Shown here: in pieces, positions 39,231-47,531 of the stretch | How the letters are laid out: the number at the start of each line of letters is the position of its first letter | Position numbering within the stretch: the stretch's first letter is position 1 | Assembly: GCF_000427785.1 (NCBI RefSeq) | Contig: NZ_ATYR01000016.1 | Span: 81,609-145,608, forward strand | Length of the DNA stretch: 64,000 nucleotides | Reading direction: 5' to 3' | Source of the DNA: Massilia alkalitolerans DSM 17462 | Lineage (GTDB): Bacteria > Pseudomonadota > Gammaproteobacteria > Burkholderiales > Burkholderiaceae_D | Made by a program: the position numbers and the translations under genes | Notes under the pieces: model-generated | The model's database searches: none | The model's input: the letters and a program-made list of their open reading frames with translations, nothing else | Told to the model about the DNA's origin: nothing

Positions 39231-41387
39231 ATGGCAACCGTTACCGACCTGACCACGACCCCCCTGTCCGGGCTGAATCACATCGATGCGCTGCTCGATA
39301 TCGGCCCCGACTGGAACTACATGATCGGCGTGACGCCGAACACGATTTACTACACCTTCGACATCTCGTCCGGAAACGAAGTGAACCCGGATACCGGCAC
39401 GGCGGTGACGGGACAGGCGGCGTTCAATATCACCCAGCAGACTGCCGCGCGGTCGGCCTTCACCTACCTGCAGCAGGTCACCGGCATCCAGTTCGTCGAA
39501 ACCTCGAACGGCAGCAATGCTCAGATCCACTTGGCCAACCTCGACCTCGAAGGCAGCCAGACCACGGGCCTGTGCAGCTGGAACGGACCGTATTCGTACA
39601 TCGGCAATAACGTCGTCGGATACAAGCCGAATGCCTATGTCTATCTCGATAACGTGGAATGGCGCGCGCAGAACGGCAATCCGGTACCGGGCAGCGAGGG
39701 CTACCAGACCCTGCTGCACGAGCTGGGGCATGCGCTCGGCCTCAAGCATCCCTTCCATGAGGGGGATGAGCACGACCACATCCATCTCCCCTTCCAGCAG
39801 GACAATACCGGCAATACGATCATGTCGTACACCGATACCGGCGGACCGTACAGCACCTTCAGCCCGTACGACATCGCCGCGCTGAACTGGCTGTACGGCG
39901 GCGATGGCCTGGGCGGCGCGCTCGGCGTCGACGCAGGCGGGCGCTTCATCACCGGCACGACCGGCGCCGATCGCATCAACGGCACGGCCGGCAACGACCG
40001 CATCGTCGTCCTTGGCGGCAACGACATCATCGACGGCGGGGGCGGCACCGACACCGTCGTGTTCAGCCGTGGCCGTGGCGAATACAGCTTCAGCGAAAAC
40101 GGCAGCGGCAGCCTGCTCGTGACGCACGCGACCCTGGGCACCGCCACGCTCAGCAACATCGAACTGCTCGCCTTCACCGACGGACAGTACCAGCGTTCGC
40201 AGGTCACGAGCGACGTCACGCCGCCCGCGGCGCCGGCGCTGTCGGTGTCGAAGAATGCCGCCGGCTACACGTCCGGCAACAAGCCACTCGTCACCGGCTC
40301 GGCCGAAGCAAACGCCCTGGTGCGCATCTACGACGGCGAGCGCCTTGTGGCCGAAACCCGCGCCGACGCGAACGGCTTGTTCAGCGTGGTCGCCAGTGCC
40401 TTCAACGACGGCCTGAATTATTCGCTGCGCGCAAGTGCGACCGACGCCGCCGGCAACGTCTCGGCATTCAGCAATGCCGTCAGCTTCAACGTCGACGCGA
40501 CGCCGCCGGTGATCCCGACCTCGACGCTGGCCCTGGGCGCGGGCGGCAACCAGCCGGTCTTCAGCGGCACCGCCGAGGCCGGCACCACGATCCAGCTGGT
40601 GCGCATCAGCGACGCCACCGAGATCGGCCGCACCGTGGTCAAGAGCGATGGCAGCTGGCGGATCGACTCGGTGGCGCTGCCGAACGGCCCCTATGAAGTG
40701 GCCGCCGTGTCGGTCGACATCGCCGACAACGCCACCAGCGCCGCGAACCGCATGCAGTTCACCATCGACAGCATGCTCAACCTGACCGGCAACAGCCTGA
40801 ACAACACCTTCACGCCGGGCGCGGGCAACAACGCGGTCGACGGCGGCGCCGGCCTCGATACCGTCGTGTACAACGGCGCCCGCGCCGGCTTCACGATCGA
40901 GCGCGGCGTCTACGGCGTGAGCGTGACCGACAAGAGCGGCGCGCTGGGTATCGACAACCTGGTCAACGTCGAGCGCATCCAGTTCGGCGACACCATGGTG
41001 GCGCTCGACATCGACGGCTCGGCCGGCGAGGTCTACCGCCTGTACCGCGCCGCCTTCGACCGCGAGCCGGACAAGGGCGGCCTGTCGTTCTGGATCAAGG
41101 CCCTCGATACCGGCAATTACAACTTGACCCAGATCTCGCAGATGTTCCTGGCCGACAAGGAAGCCCAGGCCCTGTATTCGACCGACCCGTCGGACAGCTA
41201 TTTCGTGAGCAAGCTGTACGCCCACGTGCTGCACCGTCCGGCCGAAGGCGCGGGCTTCGACTTCTGGGTCAATGGCCTGAAGCAGGCCTCGCGTGCCGAG
41301 GTGCTGGCCTTCTTCTCGGAAAGCCCGGAAAACCAGGCGCAGGTGATCGGCCTGATCAACAACGGCATCGAGTTCCCGCTCGCCTGA
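39231..41387 (+). CDS. Serralysin-type M10 metalloprotease with RTX-like, Ig-like and DUF4214 regions
   Basis: This 718-residue secreted-type protein has no Sec signal peptide. The N-terminal protease domain carries the zinc motif HELGHALGLKHP (His163, Glu164, His167, His173) and the Met-turn 'TIMSYTD'. A short RTX-like block 'GTAGNDRIVVLGGNDIIDGG' follows, then two bacterial Ig-like repeats with 'DATPPVIPTS'-type linkers. A second Ca-binding-like block, 'GNSLNNTFTPGAGNN', comes next. The last 130 residues are DUF4214, including 'VYRLYRAAFDREPDKGGLSF'. This points to type I secretion through a C-terminal signal; no T1SS ABC/MFP genes are nearby. Confidence 0.85.
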   Translation: MATVTDLTTTPLSGLNHIDALLDIGPDWNYMIGVTPNTIYYTFDISSGNEVNPDTGTAVTGQAAFNITQQTAARSAFTYLQQVTGIQFVETSNGSNAQIHLANLDLEGSQTTGLCSWNGPYSYIGNNVVGYKPNAYVYLDNVEWRAQNGNPVPGSEGYQTLLHELGHALGLKHPFHEGDEHDHIHLPFQQDNTGNTIMSYTDTGGPYSTFSPYDIAALNWLYGGDGLGGALGVDAGGRFITGTTGADRINGTAGNDRIVVLGGNDIIDGGGGTDTVVFSRGRGEYSFSENGSGSLLVTHATLGTATLSNIELLAFTDGQYQRSQVTSDVTPPAAPALSVSKNAAGYTSGNKPLVTGSAEANALVRIYDGERLVAETRADANGLFSVVASAFNDGLNYSLRASATDAAGNVSAFSNAVSFNVDATPPVIPTSTLALGAGGNQPVFSGTAEAGTTIQLVRISDATEIGRTVVKSDGSWRIDSVALPNGPYEVAAVSVDIADNATSAANRMQFTIDSMLNLTGNSLNNTFTPGAGNNAVDGGAGLDTVVYNGARAGFTIERGVYGVSVTDKSGALGIDNLVNVERIQFGDTMVALDIDGSAGEVYRLYRAAFDREPDKGGLSFWIKALDTGNYNLTQISQMFLADKEAQALYSTDPSDSYFVSKLYAHVLHRPAEGAGFDFWVNGLKQASRAEVLAFFSESPENQAQVIGLINNGIEFPLA

Positions 41388-41440
41388 TGCCGGGCTGCGC
41401 GCAGGGCTGTCATAATGACGGCTTTGCGCGCGAGTTGAAC

Positions 41441-41644
41441 ATGAGCCAGGAAGACCGTTTTGTCGATATCGAAATCAAGCTCGCGCACCAGGAAGACCTG
41501 GTCGAGACGCTGAACGACACCATCTACCGCCAGGGCCGCCGCATCGACCAGCTCGAAGCCCTGGTCGCCTCGCTGGTGGACCATGTCCGCACCCTGCAGT
41601 CCACCCGCCAGGGACCGGTCAACGAGAAACCGCCTCACTACTGA
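41441..41644 (+). CDS. slyX: SlyX family protein
   Basis: This 67-residue protein is a predicted coiled coil: 'RFVDIEIKLAHQEDLVETLN', then 'RIDQLEALVASL', ending in the typical 'EKPPHY' tail. That is the SlyX pattern, whose function is unknown. It converges with the GMC oxidoreductase gene and overlaps its 3' end by 26 bp. CATAAT at 41411-41416 may be its -10 box. Confidence 0.85.
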   Translation: MSQEDRFVDIEIKLAHQEDLVETLNDTIYRQGRRIDQLEALVASLVDHVRTLQSTRQGPVNEKPPHY

Positions 41645-42938
41645 CACCGGCGCCGGCCAGCATGGCGCCCAGCCGCTTGCCCAGGCACAGCAGGGTGAGC
41701 GTCGGCGGCAATCCCCATGGCTGCGGGATCACCGAGGCGTCGCACACGTAGAGTCCGGGCGCGGCGCGCAGCGCGCTGTCCACGCCTTCGCCGATGCGGA
41801 CGCTGCCGCCGGGATGGGCGGCAAAATGGTGGCTTGCAAACACCTGCCGCGCGCCCGCCTGTTCCAGGATCCGGCGCGCCATTCCGATGCCTTTGTCAAG
41901 CCGCGCCCGATCGCCTGGCGTCAGGCGCTTGTCCACCCAGCGTGGGCCGACCGCGCCGCCGATGTCGTCGCGGATCTTCACCATGATGCTCAGCGTGCGC
42001 CGGTGCGCGCCCACCCGGTCGACCCGGCCGGCCTGCAGCGCGAAGGCCGCGTACATCGGCGCCGGCAAGGTGAGGTCGGCCAGCGCGACGCCCTCGCTTG
42101 GGAAGCTGGCGCCGGCCGCCATCGGCACCTCGGCGCCGCCGTTGGGGTCATCCAGGCCATCCACACTGCCCATCACCGCCACCACCGGATCGCTGAAGAA
42201 GGACGCCAGCCGCGGCCCCAGGCCGGAGGCATGCAGCAGGCGCGGGCTGCCGATGCCGCCGCCCGCCAGCACCACCGTCTGCGCCCGTGCCGTGTGCGTG
42301 CCGCCTTCGCGCCGGTATTCCACGCCGATGGCGCGTCCGTCTTCCACCAGCACGCGCCGTACCCGGCTGCGGTCCAGCAGCACGGCGCCGTGGCGGCAGG
42401 CGTCCTCGACGAAATCGCGTGCGCTCCACTTGGCGCCGTAGGGGCAGCCGTACACGCAGCGCCAGCAGCCGCTGCGGCAGGCCTGCGGGCGGATCATCTT
42501 GTCGAGCTTTTCCCAGTTGAACCCGGCAGCGCGTGCCGCCGCCATGATGCGCGCCGCCATTGGGCCGACCAGGTTGTCGGGCAGGGGCGCGAGCGGCAGT
42601 TCCGCGCGCAAGGCGGCGAGATGGGGCGCCAGGTCGATGCCGTGGGCGGCGAACATGGCGGCAGGGGGCGGGGCGGCGGTGGCGAAGTTCAGCGCCGAGC
42701 TGCCTCCCAAGGCGGTGCCGGCCACCAGCAGCGAAGCGTCGCGGTGCAGCCAGGCGCCGCGGCCGGGCAGGGCCATGGTGGCCATCTGGCCCAGGGTGCC
42801 GGCCAGGGGCGCGGCGCTGCCCTGCTCGAGCACCAGGACGCGGGCGCCGGCGCGCGCCAGTTCGCGCGCCGTGCTGGCGCCGCCGGGGCCGGTGCCGACG
42901 ACGATGGCGTCGTAGGAGCGTTGGGTGAGGGATTCCAT
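41619..42938 (-). CDS. GMC-type FAD-dependent oxidoreductase
   Basis: This 439-residue flavoprotein has the dinucleotide-binding 'DAIVVGTGPGGASTARELAR' opening, the GMC block 'TALGGSSALNFATAAPP' and the C-terminal 'YVCDASVIPQPWGLPPTLTL'. A Cys-rich segment 'CRSGCWRCVYGCPYGAKW' (four Cys) lies in the middle, as in ferredoxin-like alcohol or long-chain-alcohol oxidases of this family. The substrate is unknown. ATG at 42938 is preferred over a GTG 21 bases upstream because the FAD motif begins shortly after it. Confidence 0.85.
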   Translation of the reverse strand: MESLTQRSYDAIVVGTGPGGASTARELARAGARVLVLEQGSAAPLAGTLGQMATMALPGRGAWLHRDASLLVAGTALGGSSALNFATAAPPPAAMFAAHGIDLAPHLAALRAELPLAPLPDNLVGPMAARIMAAARAAGFNWEKLDKMIRPQACRSGCWRCVYGCPYGAKWSARDFVEDACRHGAVLLDRSRVRRVLVEDGRAIGVEYRREGGTHTARAQTVVLAGGGIGSPRLLHASGLGPRLASFFSDPVVAVMGSVDGLDDPNGGAEVPMAAGASFPSEGVALADLTLPAPMYAAFALQAGRVDRVGAHRRTLSIMVKIRDDIGGAVGPRWVDKRLTPGDRARLDKGIGMARRILEQAGARQVFASHHFAAHPGGSVRIGEGVDSALRAAPGLYVCDASVIPQPWGLPPTLTLLCLGKRLGAMLAGAGVSSEAVSR

Positions 42939-42969
42939 GGTGAAAACGGATGCTAGCACGGCCAGAATT

Positions 42970-43011
42970 GATACATGGCCGATACATGCCGATACATGGC
43001 CGATACATACC
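42970..43011. repeat. Four tandem GATACATG-type direct repeats
   Basis: Four consecutive copies of GATACATGGCC, GATACATGCC, GATACATGGCC and GATACATACC run without spacers between the GMC and first M3 peptidase genes. The 10-11 bp unit is close to one helical turn. A TATGAT -10-like box lies at 43045-43050, so the array could be an activator or repressor site for the peptidase operon. Confidence 0.7.
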
Positions 43012-43110
43012 TTTTTTATTGTGACGACGTGCGTATAAGCCTGCTATGATCGTCGCGCAACGGCTGTCGAGCACTCCCGGCAGCTCCTTCAAAAGAGTCC
43101 GAAAGATCGC

Positions 43111-45240
43111 ATGAACCGACCACACCTGTTCATCGTTGCCGCCAGCCTCGCGCTCGCGCACACCGCAGTGGCTGCACCGGCAGCGCCTGCCCTCGACGCC
43201 GCCAACCCGTTCGCCCAGCCCAGCAGCCTGCCGCTGAACTATCCGGCCTTCGACAAGATCAAGAACGAGCACTTCCTGCCGGCCTACGCCGCCGGCATGG
43301 CCGAACACCTGCGCGAGATCGACGCCATCGCCAGGGACAAGGCGGCGCCTACTTTTGAGAACACCATCGTCGCCATGGAGCGTGCCGGCCAGATGCTGGC
43401 GCGCGTAGCCGCCGTGTTCTCCAACTTGCAGACGGCCAACACCAACGACGTGCTGGACGCGGTCGACCGCGAGATGTCGCCCAAGCTGGCCGCGCACAAC
43501 GACGCAATCTACCTGAACCCGGCCCTGTTCCAGCGCGTGAAGACCCTGCACGCCAAGCGCGCCACCCTGGGCCTGGACGCCGAATCGAAGCACCTGCTGG
43601 AGCGCGTGTACAAGGAATTCGTGCGCGCGGGCGCCAACCTGTCCGCCGCCGACAAGGACAAGCTCAAGAAATACAACGCCGAGATCGCCTCGCTGCAGTC
43701 GGACTTCTCGCAGCGCGTGCTGAAGGAAGCCAATGCCTCGGCGCTGATCGTGAACACACGCGGCGAACTGGCAGGTTTCTCCGACGCCGAGATCAATGCT
43801 GCTGCCGCCGAGGCGGAAAAGCGTGGCCTGAAGGGCAAGTACGCGATCGCCATCGTCAACACCAGCAGCCAGCCGCCGCTGGCCACCCTCACCAACCGCA
43901 AGACCCGCGAGCGCCTGATGGCGGCCTCGCTGAACCGCGGCAGCCGCGGCGGCGAGTTCGATACCCGCCAGCTGGTGCTGCGCCTGGTCAAGCTGCGCGC
44001 CGAGCGCGCAGCGCTGCTGGGCTACCCGAACTACGCGGCCTATTCGCAGGAACTGGAAACCGCCAAGAACCCGGCCGCCGTCAACAGGCTGCTTGCCGAG
44101 CTGGCCAAGCCGGCGGTGAACAACGCGCGCAAGGAGGCGGCCGAGATCCAGAAGGTCATCGACCAGGAGAAGGGCGGTTTCAAGCTCGCCTCGTATGACT
44201 GGCCGCTGTACCAGGACAAGGTGCGCGCCGCGAAGTACAACTTCGACGAGAACCAGCTGCGTCCCTACTTCGAGCTGAACCGCGTGCTGGTGGACGGCGT
44301 GTTCTTCGCCGCCACCAAGGAATACGGCATCACCTTCAAGGAACGCAAGGACCTGCCGGTCTACGATCCGGACGTGCGCGTGTTCGACGTCTTCGACCAC
44401 GACGGCAAGCAGCTGGCGATCTTCCTGTTCGACCCCTACGCGCGCGGCAACAAGCAGGGCGGCGCCTGGATGAACGAATACGTGTCGCAATCTCACCTGC
44501 TGGGCAAGAAGCCGGTGGTCGGCAACCACCTGAACATCCCGAAACCTCCCGCCGGCCAGCCTACCCTGCTGACCTATGACGAGGTGCGCACCGCCTTCCA
44601 CGAGTTCGGCCACGCGCTGCACGGCATGTTCTCTGACGTGAAGTATCCGCACTTCTCGGGCACCAATGTGCCGCGCGACTTCGTCGAGTACCCGTCGCAG
44701 GTCAACGAGATGTGGGCGATCTGGCCCGAGGTTTTGTCCAACTATGCCAAGCACCACCAGACCGGCGCGCCGATGCCGAAGGAGCTGCTGGACAAGGTGG
44801 TCGCTTCTAAAAAGTTCAACCAGGGCTACATGACCACCGAATACCTGGCCGCCTCGCTGCTCGACCAGCGCTGGCACCAGCTCAAGCCGTCCCAGGTCCC
44901 GAGCGACGTGCTGGCCTTCGAGGCCAAGGCATTGAAGGACGCGGGCGTCGACTTCGCGCCGGTGCCGCCGCGCTACCGCACGACCTATTTCTCGCACTCG
45001 ATGAACGGCGGTTATTCGGCCGGCTACTACGCCTACCTGTGGAGCGAAAAGCTCGATGCCGACACCGTGCAGTGGTTCACCGAGAGCGGCGGCCTGTCGC
45101 GCAAGAACGGCGACCACTTCCGCAAGACCCTGCTGTCGCGTGGCGGCAGCGCCGATGCGATGGACCTGTTCCGTCAGTTCCGTGGCCGCGATCCGGTCAT
45201 CGAACCGCTGCTGGAACGCCGTGGTTTGGTGGGCAACTGA
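43111..45240 (+). CDS. Exported M3-family metallopeptidase, copy 1
   Basis: This 709-residue Dcp/thimet-oligopeptidase-type zinc peptidase has a signal peptide (cleavage near Thr-Ala-Val-Ala-Ala, residue 22), so it acts in the periplasm. The zinc motif is HEFGHALHG at 497-505. The third-ligand helix is 'VEYPSQVNEMWAIWPEVL' and the substrate-binding 'FSHSMNGGYSAGYYAYLW' is present. Such enzymes cleave dipeptides from short peptides. It is the first of three tandem paralogues with the same opening 'NPFAxPSxLxxxYPAxDKI'. A strong hairpin follows it. Confidence 0.92.
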   Translation: MNRPHLFIVAASLALAHTAVAAPAAPALDAANPFAQPSSLPLNYPAFDKIKNEHFLPAYAAGMAEHLREIDAIARDKAAPTFENTIVAMERAGQMLARVAAVFSNLQTANTNDVLDAVDREMSPKLAAHNDAIYLNPALFQRVKTLHAKRATLGLDAESKHLLERVYKEFVRAGANLSAADKDKLKKYNAEIASLQSDFSQRVLKEANASALIVNTRGELAGFSDAEINAAAAEAEKRGLKGKYAIAIVNTSSQPPLATLTNRKTRERLMAASLNRGSRGGEFDTRQLVLRLVKLRAERAALLGYPNYAAYSQELETAKNPAAVNRLLAELAKPAVNNARKEAAEIQKVIDQEKGGFKLASYDWPLYQDKVRAAKYNFDENQLRPYFELNRVLVDGVFFAATKEYGITFKERKDLPVYDPDVRVFDVFDHDGKQLAIFLFDPYARGNKQGGAWMNEYVSQSHLLGKKPVVGNHLNIPKPPAGQPTLLTYDEVRTAFHEFGHALHGMFSDVKYPHFSGTNVPRDFVEYPSQVNEMWAIWPEVLSNYAKHHQTGAPMPKELLDKVVASKKFNQGYMTTEYLAASLLDQRWHQLKPSQVPSDVLAFEAKALKDAGVDFAPVPPRYRTTYFSHSMNGGYSAGYYAYLWSEKLDADTVQWFTESGGLSRKNGDHFRKTLLSRGGSADAMDLFRQFRGRDPVIEPLLERRGLVGN

Positions 45241-45267
45241 GCCGGCAAAGATTTTTCCCTGCGCTGC

Positions 45268-45306
45268 GCCTTTCGCCGCCGGGCCACAAGCCCGGCGGCG
45301 AAAGGC
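45268..45306 (+). terminator. 17-bp hairpin between M3 copies 1 and 2
   Basis: A perfect 17-bp stem with a 5-base loop (CACAA) lies 28 bp after copy 1. There is no T-run, so it may cut or stabilise the mRNA end rather than fully terminate. Confidence 0.6.
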
Positions 45307-45346
45307 AGGCGTGTTCCAACGTAGTTCAATCACCATCCGAGACACC

Positions 45347-47458
45347 ATGAATCGTCCCCGTATGCTCCTGATCGCGGCCAGCGTCGCGATGGCCAACCTG
45401 GCCTATGCCGCGCCGCTCGACGCGACCAACCCGTTCGCCAAGCCGAGCACCCTCCAGTACGGCTACCCGGCCTTCGACAAGATCAAGAACGAGCACTTCG
45501 CCCCGGCCTTCGCCGAAGGCATGCGCGAACAGGCTGCCGAAGTCGAAGCGATCGCCAACAACAAGGCTGCGCCGACCTTCGAGAACACCATCGTCGCGAT
45601 GGAGCGTTCGGGCCGTCTGCTGAACCGCGTTTCGACCGTGTTCGGCACCCTGGTCGGTTCCTACACCAACGACAGCCTGCAGGCCCTGGACAAGGAACTG
45701 GCGCCGAAACTGGCCGCCCACGGCGACGCCATCCGCCTGAACCCGAAACTGTTCCAGCGCATCCAGACCCTGTACGCCAAGCGCGACAAGCTGGGCCTGG
45801 ACGCCGAGTCGAAGTACCTGATCGAGCGCTACCACAAGGACTTCGTGCGCGCCGGCGCCAAGCTGTCGGATGCCGACAAACAGAAGCTGCGCGAGTACAA
45901 CGGCAAGCTGGCCGCCCTGCAGACCCAGTTCAGCCAGAACGTGCTGAAGGAAGTGAACGCCTCGGCCTTCGTGGTCGACACCCGCGAAGAGCTGGCCGGC
46001 CTGCCGGCCAAGGCCATCGACGCCGCCGCCGCGGAAGCGAAGAAGCGCGGCCTGGACGGCAAGTTCGTGATCCCGGTCGTGAACACCACCCAGCAGGGCC
46101 CGCTGTCGACGCTGAACGTGCGCGGCACCCGCGAGAAGCTGCTGTCGATCTCGACCGTGCGCGGTTCGCGCGGCGGCGAATTCGACAACCGCGACATCGT
46201 GCTGCAGCTGGCCAAGCTGCGCGCCGAGCGCGCCGAGCTGCTGGGCTACAGCAGCCACGCCGCCTACTCGCTGGAAGACCAGACCGCCAAGGACACCACG
46301 GCGGTCAACAAGCTGCTGTCCGACCTGGCCGTGCCGGCCGTGCGCAACGCCAAGAAGGAAGCCGCCGAGATCCAGGAAATGATCGATGCGGAGAAGGGCG
46401 GCTTCAAGGTCGCGGCCTACGACTGGAACTACTACAGCGACAAGGTGCGCGCCGCCAAGTACGCCTTCGATGCCAACCAGCTCAAGCCTTACTTCGAACT
46501 CGACCGCGTGCTGAACGACGGCGCCTTCTTCGCCGCCAACAAGCTGTGGGGCATCACCTTCAAGCAGCGCAAGGACCTGCCGGTGTATGACGCCGACGTG
46601 CGTGTGTACGACGTGTTCGAAGAGAACGGCGAGCACCTGGCAATCTTCGTGCTCGACCCGTACGCGCGCTCGAACAAGCGCGGCGGCGCCTGGATGGGCG
46701 CCCTGGTCAGCCAAAGCACCCTGCTGGGCAACAAGCCGGTCATCACCAACAACCTGAACCTGGCCAAGCCGGCGCCGGGCGAGCCGACCCTGCTCACCTG
46801 GGACGAAGTGCGCACCACCTTCCACGAATTCGGCCACGGCACCCACGGCTGGTTCTCGAAGGTGAAGTACCCGCGCTTCTCGGGCACCAGCGTGCCGCGC
46901 GACTACGTCGAGCTGCCGTCGCAGGTCTACGAGATGTGGATGGCCTGGCCGGAAGTGCTGGCCAACTACGCCAAGCACTACCAGACCGGCGAACCGATGC
47001 CGAAGGAACTGCTGGACAAGCTGCGCGCCTCGCAGAAGTTCAACGAAGGCTACCGCACCACCGAGTACCTGGCCGCCGCGGTGATCGACCAGCGCTGGCA
47101 CCAGCTCGGCTCGAAGGCCATCCCGACGGACGTGAAATCCTTCGAAGAGCAGGCACTGCGTGACGCGGGCCTGGACTTCGCGCCGGTCCCGCCGCGCTAC
47201 AGCTCGACCTACTTCTCGCACGCCTTCTCGGGCGGCTACTCGGCCGGCTACTACAGCTACCTGTGGGCCGAACGCCTGGATGCCGACGCCGGCGAATGGT
47301 TCAAGGAAAACGGCGGCCTGCAGCGCAAGAACGGCGACCGCTTCCGCAAGATGGTGCTCTCGAAGGGCGGCACCATGGATGCGGTGCAGATGTACCGCGA
47401 CTTCCGCGGCCGCGATCCGGTCATCGAGCCGCTGCTCGAGCGCCGTGGCCTGAACTGA
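45347..47458 (+). CDS. Exported M3-family metallopeptidase, copy 2
   Basis: This 703-residue paralogue of the flanking genes has a signal peptide ending about Ala-Tyr-Ala-Ala, residue 22. The zinc motif reads HEFGHGTHG at 493-501, with Gly-Thr replacing the Ala-Leu of the other two copies. The third-ligand helix is 'ELPSQVYEMWMAWPEVL'. The ATG follows a GAGACACC context. The active-site change suggests a different substrate preference from copies 1 and 3. An intrinsic terminator follows. Confidence 0.92.
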   Translation: MNRPRMLLIAASVAMANLAYAAPLDATNPFAKPSTLQYGYPAFDKIKNEHFAPAFAEGMREQAAEVEAIANNKAAPTFENTIVAMERSGRLLNRVSTVFGTLVGSYTNDSLQALDKELAPKLAAHGDAIRLNPKLFQRIQTLYAKRDKLGLDAESKYLIERYHKDFVRAGAKLSDADKQKLREYNGKLAALQTQFSQNVLKEVNASAFVVDTREELAGLPAKAIDAAAAEAKKRGLDGKFVIPVVNTTQQGPLSTLNVRGTREKLLSISTVRGSRGGEFDNRDIVLQLAKLRAERAELLGYSSHAAYSLEDQTAKDTTAVNKLLSDLAVPAVRNAKKEAAEIQEMIDAEKGGFKVAAYDWNYYSDKVRAAKYAFDANQLKPYFELDRVLNDGAFFAANKLWGITFKQRKDLPVYDADVRVYDVFEENGEHLAIFVLDPYARSNKRGGAWMGALVSQSTLLGNKPVITNNLNLAKPAPGEPTLLTWDEVRTTFHEFGHGTHGWFSKVKYPRFSGTSVPRDYVELPSQVYEMWMAWPEVLANYAKHYQTGEPMPKELLDKLRASQKFNEGYRTTEYLAAAVIDQRWHQLGSKAIPTDVKSFEEQALRDAGLDFAPVPPRYSSTYFSHAFSGGYSAGYYSYLWAERLDADAGEWFKENGGLQRKNGDRFRKMVLSKGGTMDAVQMYRDFRGRDPVIEPLLERRGLN

Positions 47459-47466
47459 TGTCGATG

Positions 47467-47491
47467 AAGCCGGCGCTCGCGCCGGCTTTTT
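47467..47491 (+). terminator. Intrinsic terminator after M3 copy 2
   Basis: A 9-bp stem (AAGCCGGCG / CGCCGGCTT) with a CTCG loop runs into TTTTT. Confidence 0.85.
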
Positions 47492-47531
47492 GATTGCAGC
47501 ATTCTTCAACTAAAACCATAACGAGGACACC

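Noticed and set aside
42970..43011. The GATACATG repeats as a CRISPR array
   Set aside because: Units are only 10-11 bp with no spacers and no cas genes are nearby.
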